This document shows, in pieces, positions 20,988 through 29,867 of a DNA stretch of 64,000 nucleotides. Origin of the DNA: Caballeronia arvi (GTDB lineage Bacteria > Pseudomonadota > Gammaproteobacteria > Burkholderiales > Burkholderiaceae); the NCBI RefSeq assembly GCF_001544695.2, contig NZ_FCOM02000020.1:59754-123753 (forward strand), given 5' to 3'. Under the pieces are notes generated by a model. It saw only the letters and a list, made by a program, of their open reading frames with translations. It did not search any database and was not told where the DNA came from. A program made the position numbers and the translations under genes. Within the stretch, counting starts at the first letter, position 1. Each line of letters begins with the position of its first letter.

Positions 20988-21800
20988 ATGGCATCCACGA
21001 AACCCATTCCCAACGTGCTCACCATCGCCGGTTCCGACTCGGGCGGCGGTGCGGGCATTCAGGCCGATCTGAAGGCCTTTTCCGCGCTCGGCGCGTATGG
21101 CGCGAGCGTGATCACGGCGCTCACCGCGCAGAACACGCGCGGCGTGACGGCCGTCCATGCGCCGGAGCCCGCGTTCATCACCGCGCAGCTCGACGCCGTG
21201 TTCGACGATATTCGCATCGACGCCGTGAAAATCGGCATGCTGGCGAACGCGGGCATCGTGCGCGCGGTCGCCGACGCGCTCAGGCGTCATCGCCCGAAGC
21301 ACGTGGTACTCGATACCGTGATGATTTCGAAGAGCCATCACGCGCTGCTCGCGCCGGAGGCTGTGGCTGCGCTGCGCGACGAACTGCTGCCGCTCGCGAC
21401 GCTCGTCACGCCGAATCTGCCCGAAGCGGCCGCGCTGCTGGGCACGGAAAGCGCCGCCGACGAAGACGCGATGGTGCGCCAGGGCGAAGCGCTGCGTGCG
21501 CTCGGCGCGCAGGCCGTGCTGATGAAAGGCGGCCATCTGGCATCGAACGACAGTCCCGACTGGCTCATCGAAGCGGGCGGGTCGCTCAGGCTCGGCGGCG
21601 CGCGTGTGCCGCTCAAGAACACGCATGGCACCGGCTGCACGCTGTCGTCGGCGATAGCGGCGCTGATTCCGCAAACGGACGGGCTCGCAGCCGCCACCGC
21701 CGAAGCGAAGCGCTATCTGACCGGCGCGATCGAGGCGAGCGTGCGGCTCGACGTCGGCCACGGCGTCGGGCCGGTGCATCACTTCTACCGCTGGTGGTAG
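20988..21800 (+). CDS. thiD: Hydroxymethylpyrimidine/phosphomethylpyrimidine kinase
   Basis: Ribokinase-family kinase of 270 residues that makes HMP diphosphate for ThiE. It starts MASTKPIPNVLTIAGSDSGGGAGIQADLKAFSALG, the family hallmark. The anion hole and catalytic residue region is NTHGTGCTLSSAIAA with Cys217. The frame is open further upstream inside thiE, but the short ATG after thiE gives the family N-terminus. It ends the operon and is convergent with the DUF1853 gene, with 12 bases between stops. Confidence 0.96.
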   Translation: MASTKPIPNVLTIAGSDSGGGAGIQADLKAFSALGAYGASVITALTAQNTRGVTAVHAPEPAFITAQLDAVFDDIRIDAVKIGMLANAGIVRAVADALRRHRPKHVVLDTVMISKSHHALLAPEAVAALRDELLPLATLVTPNLPEAAALLGTESAADEDAMVRQGEALRALGAQAVLMKGGHLASNDSPDWLIEAGGSLRLGGARVPLKNTHGTGCTLSSAIAALIPQTDGLAAATAEAKRYLTGAIEASVRLDVGHGVGPVHHFYRWW

Positions 21801-21812
21801 GCAGCGCGGCGC

Positions 21813-22805
21813 TTACTGAGCCGATGCCGCGAATGCGCGCGCCTCTTGCGGCCAGCCGTCCGGCACGATGAAGCCGCGCGATTCTTCCGTCCAGCCGCCC
21901 GCGTCGTCGCGCGCGTAGGCCGCGATCATCGTCGGCGCGACCGTGGTTTCCAGACGCGCCCGAATGGCCGCCGATTCGGACACGAGCGTTTCGGCCGCCG
22001 CGGCGTCCAGGCGCCGCGACGCGAGCCACGCCATGCGCGGCTGTACGACCCACGCGCGTTTATCGCCGTCATCGTCCGATACGTTCGCCCTCGCCTCGCG
22101 CCACTCCGACGCCGTCAGCCACCATCCACGCAAGTGATCCGCGCCGATCTCGGGCGCGGGCTCGATCCGGTCGCCTGCGAGTCCGTGATAAAAAAGCCGT
22201 CCCTTGATGAACAACTGCGCGCGCCACGGCCCTTCGAAACCGAGCGCGGCGAATTCCGCGCGTGAGGTCAGCCCGAGCTGATGCGTGACGAGCCGCGCGT
22301 GCTTCAGATCGAAGCGATCCTGAAGGTTCGGCCCGACATAGTCCGACAGGCGCGCCGCGCGCGACGTAGCGCCATCGCCGTCGCCGATATGCAGATAGAA
22401 CTTCACCGCGAGTTCCCAGTGCAGCCGCACGCCGTTCGCCGCTTCGAGCAGAAAATCGCATTCGCCGATGGTGCGCCGCTGATGCCGCAACGGCACGTTC
22501 GCCGCGATCAGACGCGCCGCCGGGCCGTGCGAGAGGAAATACCGGATGAGACTTTCGGCGTAGATGCCGAGCCGCGTGAACTTCGGATTGCGCGCGTGAT
22601 CGTGGAGCGATTGCGGCGCGGCGTCGAGCGCCTGGAGCCACGCGAGCGTCGCATCGCGGTCGGCGGAAGACGCCAGCGGGCGCGCCAATGCGACATCGCC
22701 CTCGTGCAGCAGATCGGGCGCGAAGAGCAGCCAGGCGAGATCCCGAACGGTGACGTCGTCGAAACGGTCGACGAGACGCGTGAGCTCGCTCGCCGGCGCG
22801 GCCAT
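21813..22805 (-). CDS. DUF1853 family protein
   Basis: A 330-residue protein I recognise from memory as DUF1853; its function is unknown. It has conserved blocks LRDLAWLLFAPDLL-like (VRDLAWLLFAPDLL), ARNPKFTRLGIYAESLIRYFL and ECDFLLEAANGVRLHWELAVKFYLH. The last resembles a nuclease-like core (E-x-D-F, then H-W-E-L-A-V-K-F), reminiscent of the PD-(D/E)XK fold; that reading is an inference. The start is ATG at 22805, whose A is also the last base of the upstream glycosylase stop (TGATG), so translation is coupled. Its place in the tsaB-rimI-UDG transcript suggests a housekeeping role. Confidence 0.8.
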   Translation of the reverse strand: MAAPASELTRLVDRFDDVTVRDLAWLLFAPDLLHEGDVALARPLASSADRDATLAWLQALDAAPQSLHDHARNPKFTRLGIYAESLIRYFLSHGPAARLIAANVPLRHQRRTIGECDFLLEAANGVRLHWELAVKFYLHIGDGDGATSRAARLSDYVGPNLQDRFDLKHARLVTHQLGLTSRAEFAALGFEGPWRAQLFIKGRLFYHGLAGDRIEPAPEIGADHLRGWWLTASEWREARANVSDDDGDKRAWVVQPRMAWLASRRLDAAAAETLVSESAAIRARLETTVAPTMIAAYARDDAGGWTEESRGFIVPDGWPQEARAFAASAQ

Positions 22806-23719
22806 CAGACGCCGCCCTTCTGCGCTCCCTGCTCGACGCCGAGCGCGGCGAGCGCCTCGCGATACGTATTGCGCGCGAGGCAAAGATCGGCCCACGCCTT
22901 CGACTTGTCCTGAAGGCTGCGCAACAGATACGCCGGGTGATACGTGACGATGACCGGCACGCCGTGGTACTCATGCACGCGTCCGCGCATCGACGCGATG
23001 CTGGCTTCGTTTTTCAGCAGGCTTTGCGCGGCGAAGCGCCCCATCGCGACGATGACCTTCGGCTTCACGAGTTCGACCTGCCGCTGCAGGTACGGCTCGC
23101 AGCGCGCGACTTCATCGGGCTCGGGATTGCGGTTGCCGGGCGGCCGGCACTTGATCACGTTGGCGATATAGACGTTCGATTGCCGCGACAACGTGAGCGC
23201 GCGCAGCATGTTGTCGAGCAGCTTGCCCGCCTGGCCGACGAACGGCTCACCCTGCTTGTCCTCGTTCTCGCCCGGCGCCTCGCCGATCAGCATCCAGTCG
23301 GCTTCGCGGTCGCCGACGCCGAAGACCGTGTTCGTGCGGCGCTCGCACAGGCGGCAGCGCTCGCAGTTCGCGACACGTTCGGCGAGCGCGTCCCAGTCGA
23401 GCGTGTGAACGTCGCTCGGGGCATCGGCGATGGCGGGTTCGACGTGGACGGGCGCCTCGTCGGTCCAGGGCAGGTCGTCGTAGGCGTCGAGCGGCGGGAG
23501 ATCGGATTCGGGCTGCACGACGGGCTGCACGGCAGGCTTCGGCGGTTCGGCAGGCTTCGGCTCTCGTCGCATCTCCACGGCCGCCGGCGCTTCCTCCGCT
23601 TTTGCGGCCGGAGCATCGGACTGGCGTTCCTCCTCGCGCGGCGCCGCGGCCGCCGTACCGCGCCGAACCCATACCGGCCCGAAGCCCAGCTCTTCAACTA
23701 CCGATTCATCGAGCGCCAT
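22805..23719 (-). CDS. Uracil-DNA glycosylase, family 4 (iron-sulfur)
   Basis: Base-excision repair enzyme of 304 residues. The catalytic domain starts about residue 105 and has GEAPGENED at 147-155, a PFVGQAGKLLD segment and HPAYLL at His261. Four cysteines in the family-4 layout (Cys119, Cys122, then Cys191 and Cys207) would hold a 4Fe-4S cluster. The first about 105 residues are an Ala/Pro/Glu-rich low-complexity linker after a short conserved tip (MALDESVVEELGFGPVW). The ATG is chosen over the GTG six bases upstream because AAGGAG lies seven bases before it. It overlaps the rimI stop region by 14 bases, so translation is coupled. Confidence 0.93.
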   Translation of the reverse strand: MALDESVVEELGFGPVWVRRGTAAAAPREEERQSDAPAAKAEEAPAAVEMRREPKPAEPPKPAVQPVVQPESDLPPLDAYDDLPWTDEAPVHVEPAIADAPSDVHTLDWDALAERVANCERCRLCERRTNTVFGVGDREADWMLIGEAPGENEDKQGEPFVGQAGKLLDNMLRALTLSRQSNVYIANVIKCRPPGNRNPEPDEVARCEPYLQRQVELVKPKVIVAMGRFAAQSLLKNEASIASMRGRVHEYHGVPVIVTYHPAYLLRSLQDKSKAWADLCLARNTYREALAALGVEQGAQKGGV

Positions 23720-24200
23720 GCGCACTCTCCTTCGAAAACGACAGACGCATGACGATTGCGTCCTCGCGCGAGCGATGCCGCGCGGGGTAATAGTTCTTGC
23801 GACGCCCGATGGCCGTGAAGCCGAAGCGCTCGTAAAGCTGGATCGCGCGCGGATTGGACGGCCGGACTTCGAGCAGCACGCCTTCGAGCTTCTCCGCGCG
23901 CGTGATGCGCACCGCCTCGCGCAGGAGCGTGAGGCCCGCGCCCGCCCGCTGCGCCGCCGGCGCGACGCACAAATTGAGCAAATGCATTTCGTCGACGACG
24001 GGCATCAGCACGCAATAGCCGATCAGCGTGCCGGTCACGTGCCGCAGGCAGACGCCGAAATAGCCGTTGCGCAGCGAATCCTGGAAATTGCCGCGGCTCC
24101 ACGGAAACTCGTAGGCGAGTTTTTCGACGGCGGCGACTTCGTCGAGGTCGGCGTCGGTCATCGGTGTGAGATACCGATCGGCCAGCAGCACGCCGCTCAC
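23706..24200 (-). CDS. rimI: Ribosomal protein S18 alanine N-acetyltransferase (GNAT)
   Basis: GNAT acetyltransferase of 164 residues. Marks are LCVAPAAQRAGAGLTLL for the acetyl-CoA loop, VRPSNPRAIQLYERFGFTAIGRRKNYYP and the downstream RSREDAIVM. That C-terminal pattern (N-x2-A-x-x-LYE-x-x-GF then YY) is the RimI signature. It starts at GTG, overlapping the tsaB stop by four bases (GTGA), so the two are translationally coupled. The tsaB-rimI pairing is common in proteobacteria. The target S18 N-terminus is the family assignment and is not shown here. Confidence 0.9.
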   Translation of the reverse strand: MSGVLLADRYLTPMTDADLDEVAAVEKLAYEFPWSRGNFQDSLRNGYFGVCLRHVTGTLIGYCVLMPVVDEMHLLNLCVAPAAQRAGAGLTLLREAVRITRAEKLEGVLLEVRPSNPRAIQLYERFGFTAIGRRKNYYPARHRSREDAIVMRLSFSKESAHGAR

Positions 24201-24976
24201 CGAAGCGCCTCCGCGCGAGCCTGCATGCGCTCTGCCGTAGTCTGTGCAACCTTGTCGCGCACGTATTCCGGCGCGGCATGCTCGGGCGCGACCGTGCGGC
24301 CCGCCCGCAACGCACGCAAGCCGATGAGCGCGACCGGCAACGCATGCGGCAGCGCTTCGCGATCCACATGGGCGGCCGCCGCCGACGCCGGCAGTCGATC
24401 GCCGAAAGCTGCCGCTGCGTTGCCCGCAAGCGCGAACGGCGCGTCCGGCAGCGGCAGCGAGCCGGGCGCATCGAGCGCCGCGCCGTGCAAAGTGCGCCAG
24501 TCGCCGGTGGCGGCATCGAATTCGTAGTCGGCCCAGTAAACCTCGTCCATGCGCGCATCGAGCGCTGAGAGCACGCGCGGCGGAATCGACGGATCGTTGA
24601 GCCGCGCACCTTCGGCGCACGCGAGCAGCGTGCTCACCGGCACGACCGGCACGTTCAGACCGAACGCCAGCCCTTGCGCGACGCCCGTTGCGGTGCGCAA
24701 GCCGGTGAACGAGCCGGGGCCCGCGCCGAACGCGATCGCGTCGCAATCGGCGAGCGCGAGGCCCGCATCGTCGAAAAGCTCGCGCACGGCGGGCAAAAGG
24801 CGCGTGCTCGACACTGCGCCGATCGCTTCGTGACGAAACCAGACACGGATATTCCCGCTCGCGTATTGAGGCGCGATGGCGGACTGAACGGGAGCGGAAG
24901 CGGAGTCGGCGAGCAGCAGCGCGACGGAGCAAAATTCCGTCGAGGTGTCGAGGGCGAGCAAAACGGTGCGTGTCAT
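24197..24976 (-). CDS. tsaB: tRNA threonylcarbamoyladenosine biosynthesis protein TsaB
   Basis: A 259-residue ASKHA-fold protein. With TsaD and TsaE it makes t6A37 in tRNAs that read ANN codons. It begins MTRTVLLALDTSTEFCSVALL and has the conserved FGAGPGSFTGLRTATGVAQGLAFG segment at about residues 85-108. TsaB lacks the metal-binding histidines of TsaD, and none are seen here. The chosen ATG matches the family N-terminus; a long open extension upstream is not protein-like. It heads the tsaB-rimI-UDG-DUF1853 set with overlapping ends. Confidence 0.95.
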   Translation of the reverse strand: MTRTVLLALDTSTEFCSVALLLADSASAPVQSAIAPQYASGNIRVWFRHEAIGAVSSTRLLPAVRELFDDAGLALADCDAIAFGAGPGSFTGLRTATGVAQGLAFGLNVPVVPVSTLLACAEGARLNDPSIPPRVLSALDARMDEVYWADYEFDAATGDWRTLHGAALDAPGSLPLPDAPFALAGNAAAAFGDRLPASAAAAHVDREALPHALPVALIGLRALRAGRTVAPEHAAPEYVRDKVAQTTAERMQARAEALR

Positions 24977-25141
24977 AGCCGGTATTGTAATGCGGGACAT
25001 GCCCCGGATTCGCGCGATCCATGCAAGCGGCGCGCTCCGAATCGCGTCTGGAAGACGCCCTCGGTTGGAGGAAAGCCTCGACAGGCGGCGCCGGCCTCGC
25101 TTGCTAAGATGGTCCGCCATCTCGATAACAACGGAGCATGC

Positions 25142-25411
25142 ATGACCGACATCGACCAGCAATTCTCCCAGGCGCAAGCCGATGTGACGCAACTGTCCGA
25201 ACGTCCCGGCAATCTCACGCTGCTGCGTCTTTACGCGCTCTTCAAGCAGGCGAGCATCGGCGACGTCGAGGGCGACAAGCCGGGTTTCACCGACATCGCC
25301 GGCAAGTACAAATACGAAGCGTGGGCCGCGCTCCAGGGCACGCCCGCCGATGACGCGAAGGTACGCTACGTCGAACTAGTCGAATCGCTGAAACGGGGCG
25401 AAGCCGCCTGA
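25142..25411 (+). CDS. Acyl-CoA-binding protein
   Basis: An 89-residue four-helix protein of the ACBP family that binds long-chain acyl-CoA esters in the cytoplasm. The pattern LYALFKQASIGDVEGDKPGF, then DIAGKYKYEAWAALQGTP, closely follows the ACBP consensus (YKQA-x-GD, KPG, G-K-x-KWDAW-x-x-LKG), including the ligand-contacting Tyr and Lys residues. GGAG lies five bases before the ATG. It stands alone, divergent from tsaB and upstream of the helicase leader. It may be linked to the fatty-acid genes elsewhere in the window, but no operon shows that. Confidence 0.93.
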   Translation: MTDIDQQFSQAQADVTQLSERPGNLTLLRLYALFKQASIGDVEGDKPGFTDIAGKYKYEAWAALQGTPADDAKVRYVELVESLKRGEAA

Positions 25412-25881
25412 TATCGACGAAAACGGGCGTCGCGCCGTCGCGATGCCCGGAGATGGCGCGACGATGCGCCGAAATGTGGCGCAGTGCAGCAAATTCAGAT
25501 ATACTAGCGGCTAGCGCTCGACTGTGGGTTGCACGCCAAACGGGCAAAGCCCGCGCAAAGCCACACGCAGCAAGGCGCTTCGTAGCGTTTCGCTCCAATC
25601 CAGTTTAGAAACTGTCCCCTCCCTGCCAGGCCATTGCGCGGTTGTATTGCGCGCAGTTTGATTCACGGCCCGTCATGCATCAGGCTGACGTCAGTGCTTG
25701 CCGTTCTTGCGAACGACCCGGCCTGCCGTATCCGATACAGCTTCTAACCAAGATACTCGCCGCACGTTCGCGCGAGTGGCCCCCGTTTTTCGATTTGCTC
25801 GCTGTTTCTTCGCTCGCTGAATCCAACGACCTGGGTATGCCGATTGGCGCCGACGCCTTATTCCCCGTTTCAAGGATCGAC
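25412..25881 (+). other. Long leader/intergenic region before the RhlE-type helicase
   Basis: There are 470 bases without a supported gene. A possible -10 box TATACT lies at 25500-25505, with no good -35. Inverted arms AAACTG (around 25608) and CAGTTT (around 25657) could pair in the RNA. The helicase frame is open through the last 240 bases, but the encoded residues look random, so I read it as untranslated leader. Long structured leaders are known on cold-shock DEAD-box genes; here that is only an inference. Confidence 0.45.
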
Positions 25882-27507
25882 ATGACTTCGAGCTTCACCG
25901 CTAGCCCGTTGGAAAACCTCGCAGCAGAAATCGGCATCACCCCCACTACAGACGCCCCGGCTACTCCGGCAGTCGAGCAGCCCACCGGCCCCAGTTTCGA
26001 ATCCCTCGGTCTTTGCGCCGACATCGTGTCCGCGCTGACCGCCGCGGGCTATCAGAACCCGACGCCCGTGCAGCAGCGCGCGATTCCCGCTGCGCTCGCC
26101 GGCCGCGACCTGCTCGTGTCGAGCCCGACCGGCTCCGGCAAGACGGCGGCATTCATGCTGCCGGCCATCGAAAAATTCTCGCAACAGCAAAAGCTGGAAG
26201 CGCAGCAACCGCGCGCGCCGCGCGATCCGAACGCAAAGCCCGCGCGCCGTCCGCAGCCCATTGCCCGCCCGCGTCTGCTCGTGCTCACGCCGACGCGCGA
26301 ACTCGCGATGCAGGTTTCCACTGCCGCGACGACGTACGGCAAACATCTGCGCCGCCTGCGCACCGTCAGCATTCTCGGCGGTGTCGCGTATGGCCAGCAG
26401 TTGATGCTGCTCGCGAAGAACCCCGAAATCCTCGTCGCGACGCCGGGCCGTCTGATCGATCACCTGGAGCGCGGCCGCATCGACCTGTCCGAACTGAACA
26501 TGCTCGTGCTCGATGAAGCCGACCGCATGCTCGACATGGGCTTCATCGAAGACATCGAGCGGATCGTCGACGCGACGCCCGCCTCGCGTCAGACGCTGCT
26601 CTTCTCCGCGACCATCGACGGCAAGATCTCGTCGCTGACCGGCCGCCTTCTGAAGGATCCGGAGCGCATCGAGATCGTGCAGAAGCTCGAAGCGAAGAGC
26701 AACATCGCGCAGACCGTGCATTACGTCGACGACCGCGATCACAAGGATCGTCTGCTCGATCACCTGCTGCGCGCCGAAGAGCTCGATCAGGCGATCGTTT
26801 TCACGGCGACGAAGAGCGATGCCGATCTGATCGCCAATCGTCTCGCCGACGCCGGTTTCGAATCCGCCGCGCTGCACGGCGACCTTCCGCAAGGCGCGCG
26901 TAACCGCACGATCCGCGCGCTGCGCGAGCGCCGCGTGCGCGTTCTGGTCGCGACCGACGTCGCCGCGCGCGGTATCGACATTCCGGGCATCACGCACGTC
27001 TTCAACTACGACCTGCCGAAGTTCGCCGAAGACTACGTGCACCGTATCGGCCGTACGGGCCGCGCGGGCCGCAGCGGTACCGCCGTGAGCCTCGTGCATT
27101 ACGCCGAAATGGGCGCGCTGAAGCGCATCGAGCGCTTCGTGCGTTCGCCGCTGCCGGTGAACGTCGTCGCAGGCTTTGAGCCGCGCAAGTCGCCCCCGAA
27201 GGGCGGTTTCGGTGGCGGCCGTGGCCGTCCGGGCGGCAGCAACGGCGGACGCCGCTTCGGCGGCAACGGTGGCGGCAGCAGCAGCGGCCGCGGCTATGGC
27301 GCAGGCAATGCCAGCGGCTACGGCAACAAGTCGAACGCGGGTTCGCGTGACGGCGGCGGCTACCGCGGCGAAGGCGGTGGCTATCGTGGCGGCAACAGCG
27401 ATGGCGGCTATCGCGGCGGCAACCGTGGCGAAGGCGGCTACGGCTCGCGCGACGGCTACAGCGCACGCCGCAACGACGGTCCGCGCGCGCCGCGCCGCGG
27501 CAGCTAA
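25882..27507 (+). CDS. rhlE: DEAD-box ATP-dependent RNA helicase, RhlE type
   Basis: RNA helicase of 541 residues. The N-terminal Q motif region is FESLGLCADIVSALTAAGYQNPTPVQQ. It is followed by motif I SPTGSGKTAA, Ia TPTRELA, II DEAD at about residue 211, III SAT, then VFTATKSDAD, LVATDVAARGID and the final HRIGRTGRAGR. RhlE-type proteins have this core plus a short basic tail. Here the tail (about 434-541) is Gly/Arg/Tyr/Ser-rich, with repeated YRGG and RGG-like units, disordered and RNA-binding in character. The start is the ATG with AAGGA five bases upstream. An intrinsic terminator follows the stop. RhlE is favoured over DbpA or CsdA by length, though other RhlE paralogues probably exist in this genome. 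Confidence 0.9.
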   Translation: MTSSFTASPLENLAAEIGITPTTDAPATPAVEQPTGPSFESLGLCADIVSALTAAGYQNPTPVQQRAIPAALAGRDLLVSSPTGSGKTAAFMLPAIEKFSQQQKLEAQQPRAPRDPNAKPARRPQPIARPRLLVLTPTRELAMQVSTAATTYGKHLRRLRTVSILGGVAYGQQLMLLAKNPEILVATPGRLIDHLERGRIDLSELNMLVLDEADRMLDMGFIEDIERIVDATPASRQTLLFSATIDGKISSLTGRLLKDPERIEIVQKLEAKSNIAQTVHYVDDRDHKDRLLDHLLRAEELDQAIVFTATKSDADLIANRLADAGFESAALHGDLPQGARNRTIRALRERRVRVLVATDVAARGIDIPGITHVFNYDLPKFAEDYVHRIGRTGRAGRSGTAVSLVHYAEMGALKRIERFVRSPLPVNVVAGFEPRKSPPKGGFGGGRGRPGGSNGGRRFGGNGGGSSSGRGYGAGNASGYGNKSNAGSRDGGGYRGEGGGYRGGNSDGGYRGGNRGEGGYGSRDGYSARRNDGPRAPRRGS

Positions 27508-27550
27508 GCAGCACTCGGAAAGCGGTTCCTACGCCGATTCCCTTGCCTCG

Positions 27551-27584
27551 AAAAAAACCGATGCCTCGCGCATCGGTTTTTTTT
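27551..27584 (+). terminator. Intrinsic terminator of the helicase gene
   Basis: Stem ACCGATGC / GCATCGGT with a five-base loop. It is preceded by A7 and followed by T8, so it could work in both directions. Confidence 0.9.
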
Positions 27585-27785
27585 CGCCTTGTCGCCATAT
27601 TTCACGATGCGCAATGGCCTTTTGCGTCGCAAAAGAGGTGCTGCGCGGCACAATGCTCACCGTTGCAAGATAGGAAAGGCCATTCCACAATACGGTATAT
27701 CGCTCCTATCTCACTGAATTAATTTATAAAAAATAATCTGAAAATCTTCCTCAAAAGGGTGTTTCGCAGGCAGCGCTTTGCCTAG

Positions 27786-27801
27786 ACTCTTATATAAGAG
27801 T
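27786..27801 (+). promoter_or_regulatory. Perfect 16-base palindrome before aceA (candidate operator)
   Basis: ACTCTTATATAAGAGT is perfectly self-complementary and lies 77-92 bases before the aceA ATG. Its centre TATATA could also serve as a -10 box. GntR-type regulators of central carbon genes use similar CTTAT/ATAAG half-sites, but I cannot name the factor. Confidence 0.5.
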
Positions 27802-27877
27802 TGAACAAACGCAGCTCACATCGTCAGGATCATCGATTCGTCATTCGTCGTTCAGTCCAGTCTCACGGAGAGTAGCT

Positions 27878-29185
<1,308 letters not shown>

Positions 29186-29218
29186 CAGCAGGCTGAATCA
29201 GGGAGAGCGGTAAATAAG

Positions 29219-29260
29219 GCGGCGGCCGTGGCGCGTGCAGCAATGCGCCACGGCCGCCGC
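29219..29260. terminator. Strong GC hairpin between convergent aceA and uspA
   Basis: Perfect 16-base arms (29219-29234 and 29245-29260) around a 10-base loop. There is no long T run on either side, so it may stall polymerase or protect 3 prime ends rather than be a classical terminator. Confidence 0.6.
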
Positions 29261-29310
29261 TCAAACGAAAGCGCATCGCGGGTGCGCTTCCGCTTGAGCA
29301 TGTTCGGGCA

Positions 29311-29745
29311 TCACCGATACACGATCACGGGAATCTTGGTGTGCGTGAGCACGCGCTGCGTCTCGCTGCCGATGAGCAGGCTGCCGAGACCGCGCCGCCC
29401 GTGCGAAGCCATCAGGATGACGTCGCAGCCGTTTTGCTCCGCCGCTTCGATGATGCCGATATACGGCGCGGCATCGATGCTCGTCACGCTCGCGCAGGGC
29501 ACGCCCGCGCTTTCGGCGGCGCGCTCGACCGCGCGCAGGTGTTCGCGGGCTTCGATTTCGGCGCGCGCGTGGAAGTCGTCGGGCGGCTCGACGGCGACAT
29601 CGGCGAATGGCGAATACGGGTACTGCGGCAGACACGCATAAGCCGTGATGCGCGCGCCGACGGATTGCGCGAGATCGATCGCGCCGTCGATAGCTTTTTG
29701 CGATAGCTCGGAGCCGTCGGTCGGCACAAGGATATGTTTGAACAT
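29311..29745 (-). CDS. Universal stress protein (UspA family)
   Basis: A 144-residue Usp-domain protein. It begins MFKHILVPTDGSELSQKAIDGAIDLAQ. The C-terminal ATP-binding-type motif is LMASHGRRGLGSLLIGSETQRVLTHTKIPVIVYR, with the G-x2-G-x9-G(S/T) arrangement largely present (GRRGLGSLLIGSET). It is a single-domain cytoplasmic stress protein of unknown detailed function. The ATG chosen has GAGGA upstream. It is convergent with aceA and transcribed in the same direction as the LysR gene upstream. Confidence 0.93.
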   Translation of the reverse strand: MFKHILVPTDGSELSQKAIDGAIDLAQSVGARITAYACLPQYPYSPFADVAVEPPDDFHARAEIEAREHLRAVERAAESAGVPCASVTSIDAAPYIGIIEAAEQNGCDVILMASHGRRGLGSLLIGSETQRVLTHTKIPVIVYR

Positions 29746-29867
29746 GGCGTCCTCTTCGTTCCGTGAGTGCGTGGTTCCATTGTAGTAACGCGGATCGAGG
29801 CAGAAGAAGTTTCGATGCCCCGCTTCCGGCAATGCCGGGCCCGCGCGTAGATAGGATTCCGAACGGC

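Larger units (their letters stand above)
27508..27877 (+). other. Intergenic region between helicase and aceA
   Basis: It contains the helicase terminator and then about 290 bases with unusual A+T content around 27690-27760. Three inverted repeats are present: CTTTTGCG-T-CGCAAAAG at 27619-27635, AGATAGGA/TCCTATCT (27668-27675 and 27704-27711), and a 16-base palindrome at 27786-27801. No gene is seen. The layout suggests a regulated promoter for isocitrate lyase. Confidence 0.6.

Noticed and set aside
25642..25881. An 80-residue extension of the helicase
   Set aside because: The sequence is irregular, without homology to RhlE N-termini. The ATG at 25882 has a ribosome-binding site.
27160..27504. 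Repetitive DNA in the helicase tail as a repeat array
   Set aside because: It is a Gly-rich coding repeat in one continuous frame with varied spacing, not a CRISPR array or satellite.
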